64,000 nucleotides of DNA from Bathynomus jamesi (taxonomy: Eukaryota; Arthropoda; Malacostraca; Isopoda; Cirolanidae), in contig JAJOZX010001077.1 in NCBI GenBank assembly GCA_023014485.1, positions 310,001 through 374,000 of the forward strand. Reading direction: 5' to 3'. The translations under genes were made by a program, and so were the position numbers. This document shows, one piece after another, positions 33,200-43,270 of the stretch. The notes under the pieces were generated by a model. It was not told the DNA's origin. It did not search any database and was given only the letters and a program-made list of their open reading frames with translations. Every line of letters starts with the position of its first letter. Within the stretch, counting starts at the first letter, position 1.

Positions 33200-34470
33200 G
33201 ACCCGTTTCCCGAACAGCCAGGGCTGTCGGGAGTTGAAGAGCCCCTCACTAACGAGGGGGCAACTTCCGCAGGAGACTGAGCCCCCTCCAACGTAGGAGG
33301 AGGGTCACCCACCTGTACTTCGACGCACCCTTCAGTTAAAGGTACGTCCGCCACCGGCTCATCATCGTCTCTCCCCGGTGGGGCTCCATCATCTCTCCCC
33401 GGACTCGACCTCACCATTCTGTATAGGTGCCGGTCGAGCAGCGCGCCTAGCACATCTTTACCCTTGTTATTGAGGTGGACACCATCCCTCTGGTAAAGGT
33501 CCCACCTACCTGAAAATGCGTCGAATGGGTCAATAAACCTTACGCCCAGCGGGACGCACAAGTCTTGCACCCTCTCGTTGATGACAATGACCTTACTGAG
33601 TGCGTGGTCACTGGCATTCATTCGCGGTAAAATACCCATTAACATTCCCCTGTCTGTCTTCAGTTTTAGATCATCCGCAAGAGACATGATCTCGGTGATG
33701 ATCCCCTCTGAAAGACCTACCCTACCGCCTTTGAGGAACAGGTCGTTGCCACCAGCGTGGACAACGATCGCAGTCCTCCGACTAGCCACGCGCATCTTCT
33801 CTACCTCCTTCCTTAAGTGCGCCGTTCCCCGCCCAGGTAAGCACCTTACCTTCCTCCCATCCCGGTTTGCAGAAGCAAAGTACTTCTCCTGGCCCCTGAT
33901 CTGTGAGTCCCCAATCAAAACGGTGTCTTCCTCCTTCGAGCACAGGAGACTAAAGCGGTTAGAGGTCCTGACAGGGGCAACTGTGGTCTCAGGCTTCGGC
34001 TTCGCAGCCTTCTTGCCCGAGACCTTTCGAAACCCGTCGCCACCCATACACGCACTTACACCACCCGACCCACCCCGACCGGTAGCTACATCCTTCGGTT
34101 TCTTTGGGCCATCAGTAGGCCCCTTCCCACCCTTTTTCTTCATTGGCCCCTTCCCACCCTTCTCTATCAGCCCCTTCTTTGCGCCCTCCCTTTGTTCTAG
34201 ATACTTAATCTTACAGTTTAAATCTGCTAGTGTGTTTTTAGTTTGATCTTGTCCACTGGGTTGGATTTCCAGTGCTACGACCCTAGCTTCAAGCTTTTTT
34301 ACTAATTCCTTTAGCTCTTTAACTTCCTTTTCGTGGTTGTCTCTAAGTTTACAAAACAAACATACACTAAGGGATGTGATATCGCTGATACTACCCTCAG
34401 GGAAGTCAACGCACCAATGATTAACTTTACATTTAAAGCATTCTGCTTTCAATTTAGCTGGCCCTGCCAT
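33193..34470 (-). CDS. LINE-Y ORF1: zinc-finger, coiled-coil and SGNH esterase-like protein
   Basis: 425 codons, uninterrupted, starting at an ATG. Residues 10-45 hold a cysteine/histidine cluster (CFKCKVNHWC, then CLFCKLRD). Residues 45-90 are a leucine/lysine coiled coil. A basic, glycine-lysine linker follows (95-150). An SGNH-hydrolase fold begins near residue 183: VLIGDSQIRG (block I serine in GDS), VVHAGGNDLF (GxND block III) and RDGVHLNNKG (DxxH block V). Such esterase domains are established in ORF1 proteins of CR1 elements, where they may act on membranes or lipids. The C-terminus is acidic and proline-rich. The intact frame contrasts with the broken ORF2. The last codons overlap the start of the ORF2 region by seven bases. 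Confidence 0.85.
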   Translation of the reverse strand: MAGPAKLKAECFKCKVNHWCVDFPEGSISDITSLSVCLFCKLRDNHEKEVKELKELVKKLEARVVALEIQPSGQDQTKNTLADLNCKIKYLEQREGAKKGLIEKGGKGPMKKKGGKGPTDGPKKPKDVATGRGGSGGVSACMGGDGFRKVSGKKAAKPKPETTVAPVRTSNRFSLLCSKEEDTVLIGDSQIRGQEKYFASANRDGRKVRCLPGRGTAHLRKEVEKMRVASRRTAIVVHAGGNDLFLKGGRVGLSEGIITEIMSLADDLKLKTDRGMLMGILPRMNASDHALSKVIVINERVQDLCVPLGVRFIDPFDAFSGRWDLYQRDGVHLNNKGKDVLGALLDRHLYRMVRSSPGRDDGAPPGRDDDEPVADVPLTEGCVEVQVGDPPPTLEGAQSPAEVAPSLVRGSSTPDSPGCSGNGSC

Positions 34471-34968
34471 ATTTTCTCTTTTTTATTTTTTTTTTTTCTG
34501 AATACTCTGAATAAGATAAAGCGTTCTAGCAATGAAAACTATCCAAAAATGTTCTGACCAGTATATAAAAAAAAAAGGGGGGGTGAATTCATCCCGCGCG
34601 TAGACGCATCCACCTATTTGCAAGTGACGTTCATCCCTTCCAGAAGACTACACCTCTCCTGCTGCCGCACCGACCAAAGGTCTCCCCAGGGCCGGACAGT
34701 CCCAAACGTGTCGCAGCTACCAACTGACAAACACTCGCGACGCAGGCGTCACAGATTTTCCGCCAGGAGCGACAGCGAGATGCAGCCCCTTACTAAGTCT
34801 TACTAGTCACTCACAAGCGGCCAGACTCTTAGAATCCAGTGTTCAAGGGATATCCCACCAGACCCAGAGGCTACGCCCGAGACTTTACGCTGGCCTGGCA
34901 GCCAGCTGGGCAGTAAAGCTCTCTCACCTCAGAGCAGTACAGCCAAGCACCATCAATTGGTCACCAAA

Positions 34969-37900
34969 GAGAGAGAGAGAGAGAGTTACAAGGAGTTACA
35001 AGGACAAGAGGAAGCTTCAAAGACCTTTTGGTCCACTCTGGGATGTTCCTGTTATTAAAAGTTTATTTTTCTTTCAACTATCCTAGCAGTAGTAGAAAAC
35101 TGGATAGAAAAGTAGAAGGCTCTCTCCCCACCCTCCCTGCCAGAGGCAGGTACGGAAAAAGGTTGAAGAAAATACCTTGACCCTGGAAAAGTAGCCAAGG
35201 AAATTTTACAGGAAAGTGGAGAATATATAAATAGCTCTATATTTAGCTTGCTCACAGAGACACCGTGCAAGCGAACTCCTGCAGAGTTTTCTGAGGTTTT
35301 AATCTTAAACTATGAGAGTATTCAGTACTTTGTCTAACCTATTTTTAAACACATTTACACTTTGACTGGAAACAACCTCTGAGGGAAGTTGGTTCCAGAT
35401 ATTAACTATTTTATAGGAAAAGAAATTTCCGCAGGCAGAGGTCCTAAATGTCTTTAGTTCCAGTTTAAACCCATTATTTCTTGTCGGATTGGCATTAAGT
35501 GAGAATAAGTGTCTGTAATCTACCCTGTCTATTCCTTTGAGCATCTTGAAGACTTGAATAAGCTGACTTCGCAACCTTCTCGTCTCTAAGCTAAACAGAT
35601 TTAGGCGCTCCAATCTCCGTTGGTAGCTTTGCATTCTCATTGAAGGGATCAATTTTGTAGCCCTTGCTTGTACTCTTTCTAACCTTTCTATGTCCTTCCT
35701 GAGGGATGGAGACCAAAACTGCGCACAGTATTCCAGTTGAGGTCTGACTAGAGAATTATAAAGACACATTACAGTCTCCTTGTTCCGAAACTGGAACTGT
35801 CTTTTAATATAACCTAATAATTTTAAGGCCCTCTTTTCGACTTCTGCATAGTGCTTCGACGGTTTCAGATCGTTGCTGATATAGACCCCCAAGTCTTTCT
35901 CTAGATCGGTCTCAGTCAAGTTCCTTCCCAAGAGAGAGTAATCGGTCTTTGGATTTTTATAACCTATGTGCATTACCTTACATTTGTCCAAGTTGAATGG
36001 CATCTGCCAAGTAGCAGACCATTCGCCCAACCTGTCAAGATCATTCTGAAGCGTTCTTACGCCCTTCTCAGTACCTACACTACTTCCTAATTTCGTATCG
36101 TCTGCAAATTTTGAGATTGCACTTAGAAGCCCGACGTCTATATCGTTAATATAGATGATAAAAAGTAAAGGACCCAGAACGGAACCCTGTGGGACACCAC
36201 TGGTGACGGGCGCCCACTCCGAAGCCACTCCATTTATTACCACTCTCTGCTTTCTATCTTTTAACCAATCCTCAATCCAGTTGGAAACGAGCCCGGTGAT
36301 TCATAGTCCTTTGACTTTAGCTATCAATCTAGCGTGAGGGACTTTGTCAAAGGCTTTTTGAAAGTCGAGATACACTATATCTATTGCCCTACTTGCATCG
36401 TAAAGTGTATGCATATTATGGAAAAACTCTAACAGGTTTGTCAGACAGGATCTATGTCGCCTAAATCCATGTTGAGAATAAAAAATTAGATTGTTAGATT
36501 CAAGGTGATACACAATACGTTTTGTAATGATGGATTCCAACAGTTTGCCGACAACTGATGTTAAACTGATCGGGCGATAATTACAAGGATTTTCCCTATC
36601 ACCCTTTTTAAAGATAGGTGTTACATTTGCTAACTTCCAGTCGGTTGGAACTTTCCCTAACTCGATTGATTGTTTGAATATGGTTACTAAGTCGTCAACA
36701 ACATTGTGGCTAACCTCTTTTAATACCCTTGGAAGAAATAAGTCGGGACCAGGTGATTTGTATTTATTCATCTTATCAATTAATTGCTGTACCTCATTTC
36801 TCGTAAAACTTATGGTCTCTACGGGATTGTCACCGTCATATGTAATCCGAGGACTTGGCACTTCTACTGTGTCTTCCTCCGTGAAGACTGTAACGAAGAA
36901 CTCGTTTAATGTATTAGCTATATCTTTATCACCGAATTTCAGTACGCCATTTCTATCTCTTAAGGGGCCTACAGAATTTTTAATTGGCTTTCTGCTATTA
37001 ACATGGGCAAAAAATTCTTTAGGGTTAACTTCACAGAGTGAGGTAACTCTAGCTTCTTCTTTACGTTTGGCTGATCTAATTGAGGACTTAACCCTCCTAC
37101 GTAGGTTTATATAGTTTTCTGAATTAGTGTGGTTGAAATGAGACTTAAGTAGTTTGTAGGCTCTATTTCTTCCCGTAATAGCCCTCCTAATTTCGTTGTT
37201 AAACCATTTCGGTGACTTTGTTGACAAGGAAACCATTTTAGTGGGTATAAAAGTGTTCTGTAATATTCTAAATTGATCCCTATATGAGCCAGGTGACATT
37301 GACATCCTCACTTATTAGAACTTCAAGTGTATCTAAACTACTTCGGAAGCTTTCAAAATTTGCTCTCGAGAAATCCAGTCTTTCACGAGTCTTTTCGCGT
37401 ATATTAACTGGAACCCTGAGGTCAAACCTAATCAAATTATGATCGCTGTTACTTAAATTTTCACCAATAGTCAGGTTAGAGACTAGGTCATCTTCGTTCG
37501 TGAATATGAGGTCTAGTTTATTATTACCCCAAGTAGGCCCATCAACCCATTGACTTAATAAGTTATCATCGGCAAATTCCAACAGTCTGGAGCCCTCAGC
37601 ATCAGCTGTTTTGTTTTCCCAATTTACATTACCACAATTAAAATCACCAAAAATCACACTGATCTTATTATTCACTATTCTGCTTAATTGGTTATACAAG
37701 TTTATATCCTTATCCACGGGGTAGTGAGGTGGTCTATATACTAGAAGTAGCTGCACTACTTTATTATTTAGGTTTAGATCAATTCCCAACATTTCATGAG
37801 CAGATACGATATTACTATTTACTGGGTGCAGGGAGTCCCGAGCATACAAAAGTACACCGCCGCCTTCCCTTCCGTTCCTATCTTTGTGAAACATTTTGTA

Positions 37901-38186
37901 ACCTACCATTTCAAATTCTCCTACAAAATCCCTTGATTCAGAATGAATCCAGGATTCCGTTATTCCGATGATGTCAAAGTTCTCAGTTTTGACAAGCGCT
38001 ATAAATTCCATTAGTTTGTTTCTAATTGACCTAGCATTGAAGAGCACAGTTTTAAGTGATTTTAAGTTGTGGTTTTTCCTAACTGGCCTGAGTCGTTTCC
38101 CGACGCAGTTGAACTAACTACTGGGGGAGTGGGACTAACTGCTGGGGGAGGGGGGCTAACTGCTGGGAGAGAGAGGGGAGAGCTGG
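34969..38186 (-). mobile_element. LINE-Z: CR1-like LINE, 5'-truncated
   Basis: A second CR1-like family (also LINE-X). The 3' end is a (TC)n run with GTAACTCCTTGTAAC at 34969-35000, and the 3' untranslated region spans 35000-35300. ORF2 lies at 38047-35305. A short proline/serine repeat coded by ACTGCTGGGGGAG units, probably the end of ORF1, lies at 38062-38180. It stops at the tail of LINE-W. Confidence 0.85.
35305..38047 (-). pseudogene. LINE-Z ORF2, nearly intact
   Basis: One frameshift (near 37300) and one nonsense codon (TGA at 36301-36303) separate this from an intact ORF2. Endonuclease: MLFNARSIRNKLMEF, ITESWIHSES, IFGDFNCGNVNW, NSDHNLIRF. Reverse transcriptase: KSPGPDLFLPRVL, NYRPISLTSV, SQHGFRRHRSC, the catalytic aspartate in [33 protein letters not shown]-terminal: QLEYCAQFWSPSLRKD and FSYKIVNIWNQLPSEVV. 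The TGA falls in VKGL-ITGLV between the fingers and palm, where a glycine codon is likely. It is the best-preserved LINE protein in the window besides LINE-Y ORF1. Confidence 0.88.
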
Positions 38187-39832
38187 GAGAGAGAGAGAGA
38201 GAGAGAGTTACAAGGAAAAGAAGTACCTCAAAAGGCCTTGCGGCCCATACCGAGGAGGTACCAATGGCAACGGGTGCCAGGGAAAATTTTGTACACACTC
38301 AAATAGTGTGCAAGATTTGGTCTAACCTTTTCTTGAACTGATCCACAAACGAACTGTTCACAACTTCCGAAGGTAACCTGTTCCATGTGTCACAGATCTT
38401 ATACGTAAAGTAATTCCCACACACACTAGTCCTAAACCTTTTCAAATCCAGCTTCCAACCATTGTTGCGAGTTGGGTTATCATTTAAACTAAACATACTT
38501 CTAAAATCGACATCGTTGAACCCGCGTAAGAGCTTGAAAACCTCGCAGCCTCCGAGTTTCAAGCGAAAACAAGTTCAGGGCGCGTAACCGTCGATTGTAA
38601 CCCATATGCCTAACGGAAGGAATTAACTTTGTGGCCCTCGCCTGCACTCGCTCCAGCCTCTCAATATCTTTCCTGAGGGTGGGCGACCAGAACTGCACAG
38701 CATACTCCAGGTGTGGCCGAACAAGGGAATTGTACAGTGAGAGCACAATCTCCTTGTTCCGAAACTGAAATTGCCTCCTGATATAACCCAATAGTTTCTG
38801 GACTTTCTTTTCCACCTCTACACACTGTTTCGTAAACTTAAGGTCGCTGCTAATTAGCACACCCAAGTCCTTTTCTAAATTAGTCACCTCGATATTACTA
38901 CCCAACATCGAGTAGTCCGACTTGGGATTGGCGTAGCCAATGTGCATCACTTTGCATTTACCCAAGTTAAACGGCATTTGCCATTTTTCGGACCACTCTC
39001 CTATCCTACCTAGGTCCCCACGCAGTTCCTCGATCGCTTGAGGCGTCCCAACATTGGCCCCAAGCTTGGTGTCATCAACGAATTTGGCGATCCGACTGAC
39101 GATGCCACCATCGATATCATTTATGTAAATGATAAACAACAGTGGCCCCAAAACGGAACCCTGAGGAACCCCACTAGTGACCGAGGCCCAACCCGAACTA
39201 GCACCTTTAATTACCACCCTCTGCCGCCTATTCCTCAGCCAGTTTTCAATCCACCTACCTATTTCCCCACCGATACCCAGCGCGCGCACTTTCGCCATTA
39301 GCCGGCGGTGAGGTACCTTATCAAAGGCTTTCTGAAAGTCGAGATAAAGTATATCAATCGCCCTACTCTTATCGTACTCACTCAACATGACGTGGAAAAA
39401 CTCGAGCAAGTTGGTGACACACGACCTATGCCGTCTAAACCCATGTTGAGAGGCCCCAAGCAGCTTGTAGGAATCCAAATGGTCAACGATCCTATCAGCT
39501 ATTATCTCCTCCTAATAATTTACCTACAACTGAAGTGAGACTAATGGGACGATAGTTCCCTGGACTTTCGTGATCCCCTTTCTTAAAGATTGGGGTCACG
39601 TTGGCTTCCCTCCAGTCACCAGGCACCTGGCCCATCTCCAACGATTTGTTGAAGACTGTAGCCAGGTGGGGAGCCACCTGGTCGCGCACTTCTCGCAACA
39701 CTCTGGGGAGAAACTGGTCTGGCCCAGGAGCCTTAAACGCGCTCAGTTTGTCTATTCTATCGGCAACGACTGTCGCGGTACATCTAACACTATCCAGGCC
39801 AGCACCTTCGTGCCTCACGCCTGGCTCGGGGA

Positions 39833-39836
<4 letters not shown>
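38187..39836 (-). mobile_element. LINE-W: 5'-truncated copy of the LINE-Y family
   Basis: About 1.65 kb, roughly 97-98% identical to LINE-Y by eye, covering the RT and 3' end, with a (TC)n tail at 38208-38187. It stops abruptly in a (GT)n tract at 39836. Relative to LINE-Y it lacks 14 bases near 38542, between two CCTCG repeats, which shifts the frame. Confidence 0.85.
38299..39836 (-). pseudogene. LINE-W reverse transcriptase fragment
   Basis: Open blocks 39836-39495, 39478-38501 and 38562-38299. Motifs: FKAPGPDQFLPRVL, NYRPISLTSV, SQHGFRRHRSCVTN, ILYLDFQKAFD (catalytic aspartate), [11 protein letters not shown] and KFVDDTKL. FVDD replaces the FADD of LINE-Y, still with both aspartates. The endonuclease is absent through 5' truncation. 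Confidence 0.85.
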
Positions 39837-39867
<31 letters not shown>

Positions 39868-39885
39868 GCGCGCGCGCGCGCGCAC
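39836..39885. repeat. (GT)n followed by (GC)n microsatellite
   Basis: About 13 GT units, then about nine GC units, at the 5' limit of LINE-W. Confidence 0.95.
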
Positions 39886-39890
39886 AAATT

Positions 39891-40735
39891 CGACCCAGTG
39901 GTCTAAAAGAGGTTAAGTACACCATTTGATATAACCTGTTACAACTTACTCTATTGTTGTAACTTTTGTACATTTGTGTATTCCTACAAATAGTTTTTAA
40001 TAAAAATAAGACTTAAAAATCGATTTTGTTTCGCTTATTTTTTTCAGGCAAAACTTGCTTGCCTGCCCCGGACAGGGGCCTATGCCGGGAATCGAACCCG
40101 GGGCCGGTGGATTCGTGTGTACATATATGCAGTCTCAGAAGTCACGGATCATAGGCTTTATTCAAATAAAGCTCTCTCTCCATATATATATCATGCATGA
40201 ACGCGCAAAATTTTGCATATTCGAACCTACCACCTCTTGAGTTGGTGAGAGATAAAAGTTAATACAACCTGACTGATATATCATCGTTCGAAGAAACGTA
40301 TAACGCTTTCGCGCCCAGAGACACTAACGTATTAATCTTCCAGCACTAGAGCTATTAACCAGAATTTCATTCAAATTACCTGGTGCAACATTGAGGATCC
40401 CTTAGACAAAATATTATGCATGATATTCTATGTATGTAAAGGTTTGGCCTGGCGTTGTTGAACTTTTGGGCCTATACCCGACATACCTGCTGTAATTTCT
40501 GGGTAGCGTAAATGATCCATTGATAACGCTCAAATGATCGGAGGAAAAACCGTTCGAAATTGTTACTGATTTCGTTGGATGCGAGGACTAGCCACTTATG
40601 TTTGGCAGAAAGTAAGTTTAATTTCTTACTGTTACATTATATGTATAGTATCAGCTGAGCCGTATGGCTTATTTATTCTTAAGGATCAGTTGAACATGTA
40701 CTGAAACAAATGTTTTAATTCGAAATGCATATGGG
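39891..40735. other. Non-coding sequence with a tRNA-like B-box
   Basis: No gene seen. At 40079-40098 the minus strand reads CCCCGGGTTCGATTCCCGG, a good RNA polymerase III B-box with a T-arm stem, followed by a CCTGTCCGGGGCAGG hairpin. No tRNA cloverleaf or A-box can be placed upstream, so a tRNA-derived SINE fragment (about 40035-40130) is the likely explanation. Confidence 0.4.
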
Positions 40736-40925
40736 AACCCAGTAGCTCAGTGTTACGGTAGAAAGACTCTGAGTGGTGTGTCGGTAGTTCGCTTCCAGCC
40801 GTTGGCATCGGGTGAAACTGAGTTGGCCGCTTAGTCCGTTTCTGTTTTGGGTCAGTTGACCCTCGAGGGACACTTACCCCGACGTAGTGGGGAAATGGGC
40901 TTCTTAGATGTTACCTTTAGAAACG
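40734..40925 (+). mobile_element. tRNA-derived SINE (candidate)
   Basis: GGGAACCCAGTAGCTCAGTG starts a tRNA-like head with an A-box-like TAGCTCAGTGTTACGG, and GTAGTTCGCTTCC about 45 bases later is a degenerate B-box. A CAGTTGACCCTCGAGGGACA core and AT-rich tail follow. Limits and target duplication were not resolved. Confidence 0.5.
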
Positions 40926-43110
40926 CACATACAAAGAAGGAATATGTATTTTTATGAAATAAATGTACAACCATTACGTATTTTTATTGTGCAACTTTTA
41001 TTAATATATGTTCGCCATGAAATATTTTAATATGTCAAAGAATATACGAGATTAGTCTAGAGGTTCGCACGGGCCGGACACAAACACACGGATACGAGCC
41101 GGGCCGTCCAGACCCATGCAGAACTCTACATTAGTAATCCAATTTATGACCAGAAAACACACAAATCACAATAAATCTAGTTTGCTTTTGTGTCGCGCAA
41201 GAGCTTTAAGCAATTATGACCCGATTTGTGACGCCGATATGTTGTAAGTTCCTGCGTGGATCCCGTGAATCTCAATAGGGCTCAGATTTACCGCAATCTA
41301 TTTCATTTTAATGGAACATAGTTTCTTTTAAAAATAGGTGACTGGATACAAATGGTTAAGCAACTAATTTTACGAATGGTACAGAAGCTCGTATGGTGAA
41401 GCAACATAGTGCGCAAGATAAAGCAAAAGATGACTACATAACGCAAACAAAATAATATCAGATTAGGATAAGAAAGGTTAAGATTAGATTAAGAAAATAA
41501 AATAATATCAGATTAGGTATCAGCGATACTTTAAAGCACTTGGATAAAATAATTTAGTTGAATTACAGATGCAAACTTCATAAAACTTAGTAAAGAAGAA
41601 GAGTATTAACAATTTAACCAAAGATAAACAATTTATGAATTATAATTAAAGTAAAATGGATTAACCTTACCACAAATGAGGATATTCAGGAACGGTGTTG
41701 AGCGGGAGTCATTGGAAGAGTGGAAGACAGCAGGATGCTACGTTCAAATATTTAACGTGGAGAGGATGAATAATAACTGAATTTTAAAAATGTGTATAAT
41801 AGCGAGTGCGTACGTGTGAAAAGTAAAAAAAAAAACCTGCTTAAAAGATGGATGGTTGTAATTAGTAAATGTATGAATAAACGCGTAGTTTATATAAATG
41901 TAGCGCGATGGTTAACGAGAAACAAAAAGGAATGGTAGTGGTTTGTGAGGTGCGCAAATGTGTAGTAGTAGTAGTTGGGCTTGCCTGACATACCACTAGA
42001 GGTAACCCCTAGTCTTGTCACAAAAGGTAACAATGATTATCCAAAATTGAGGTGGTACCTTACTCTCAATAGAGTCACCAGTGTATCCATACGTAATTAA
42101 TTCGAATGCTCTTGGTCCCGAGTTCAAGCACTGTGCCCACCCTATTAATGAATGAGTGTGAGTGAGTGAATAAATAGCAGCGCTTCACCGGTGCTTCAGC
42201 TGCTAAGGTTATATCGCTCCGAAACTAAAGTAGCGAGAAAGCACGAGAAGATGGGATAAGGAGGAGTAAAAGGAGCTAAGGAGGAGCTAAAGAAAAGTCG
42301 TGAGAAAGAAGAGTCAAGGCACTATGAGCAAAGAAGGGAGGAAGAAATTACACCAGTCATATTAAATAGAGAGCAGACCAGTTTAACGGAAAACGGAGAA
42401 AAATGTGTCCTTCGGTATAGGAGTGGAGTCACCCAACAACAGTAAAAGTAGGAGTGGAGCCTGAATGCCCACCCTATGGAGAAGGGAAATATCAGTCATA
42501 CATATCCGAGTATTTAACATCTATTTGCTACGAGACAAGATACCCATTATTCCATCATGGGTTACGTGTGTATACTTCTTACGAAATTATTCATTCTTCT
42601 TGGTATGGGTGAGGGGACTAAACCTCTACAAGCCTATACTTCGAGGGTTACGCCCCGCCCGATGTGTATTCATGAATCGAAACTTTTTCCCCCGACTTCA
42701 CGTTCGAATCGGCGAGACCAACATTACTTACCAGAAATTAGACCTTTGGGGTCAGGCTTCGAAATAAAGTCATGAATTCGAAAGAAAAGTGTGCCGATAA
42801 CCCCAAAATACTAAACGCTACGTTTTGGCACTCAGTGCCAACTTCTTTTAGAATTATTTTTAACATTTGTGGAATTAGTTCACGGTAATATGGGTTAATA
42901 TTATACACAAAATAAAAATTAATTTATTACTTTCAACGTTTTCACAACATCCGTGAATTAATACAAAATTACGAAAAGCGACAGAAAAATTGAAAAAGAA
43001 ATTGGCACTAATTAATGCCAATTAAAGCATCTTCAAGTAAATCTTTAGACGAAACAGTACCTACAAAATTTTAAGGAAATTACAGTAATTAGAGTTTTAA
43101 TCTATTTTTC
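40926..43110. other. Intergenic sequence downstream of EPRS
   Basis: No gene is supported. The open frame at 42465-42767 has no recognisable domain and low-complexity codon content. A pol III-like GTCCCGAGTTCAAGCAC at 42115-42131 is too weak to call. Possible EPRS polyadenylation signals lie at the right border (TTTATT on the plus strand at about 43112). Confidence 0.4.
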
Positions 43111-43111
43111 C

Positions 43112-43117
43112 TTTATT
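43112..43117 (-). terminator. Candidate EPRS polyadenylation signal
   Basis: TTTATT on the plus strand gives AATAAA on the coding strand about 155 bases after the EPRS stop codon. Position and hexamer fit; no other support. Confidence 0.4.
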
Positions 43118-43270
43118 TCGGTAAACAATATTTATACCCAATTATAAAGATACTACTCATACGCAAGAATCCTGATTACACAAATTAAAGCTTAATACAA
43201 CAGTCGAACCCAAAGATGGTACGTAACATGGGTATACGAAAGCACTTTTAGTATATAAATAAACTTAATG

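Larger units (their letters stand above)
30295..34968 (-). mobile_element. LINE-Y: near full-length CR1-like LINE
   Basis: About 4.7 kb on the minus strand with 5' untranslated region (34968-34471), ORF1 (34470-33193), ORF2 (33199-30335) and a 3' end with GTAACTCCTTGTAAC and a (TC)n run (30325-30295). A second copy of the family, LINE-W, covers the 3' third at 38187-39836. ORF1 with an esterase domain and the two-ORF layout fit the CR1 group. Confidence 0.85.

Noticed and set aside
31801..34246. Several plus-strand open frames over LINE-Y (for example 33578-34246)
   Set aside because: Antisense shadows of GC-richer LINE coding sequence.
40060..40120. Possible tRNA gene (good T-arm and B-box on the minus strand)
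   Set aside because: No acceptor stem, D-arm or A-box fits upstream; treated as SINE-like.
42085..42140. B-box-like GAGTTCAAGCAC
   Set aside because: No A-box at the right distance and poor match; too weak to call a pol III element.
42465..42767. Open frame of 100 codons downstream of EPRS
   Set aside because: No recognisable domain, no conserved composition, overlapping frames equally open.
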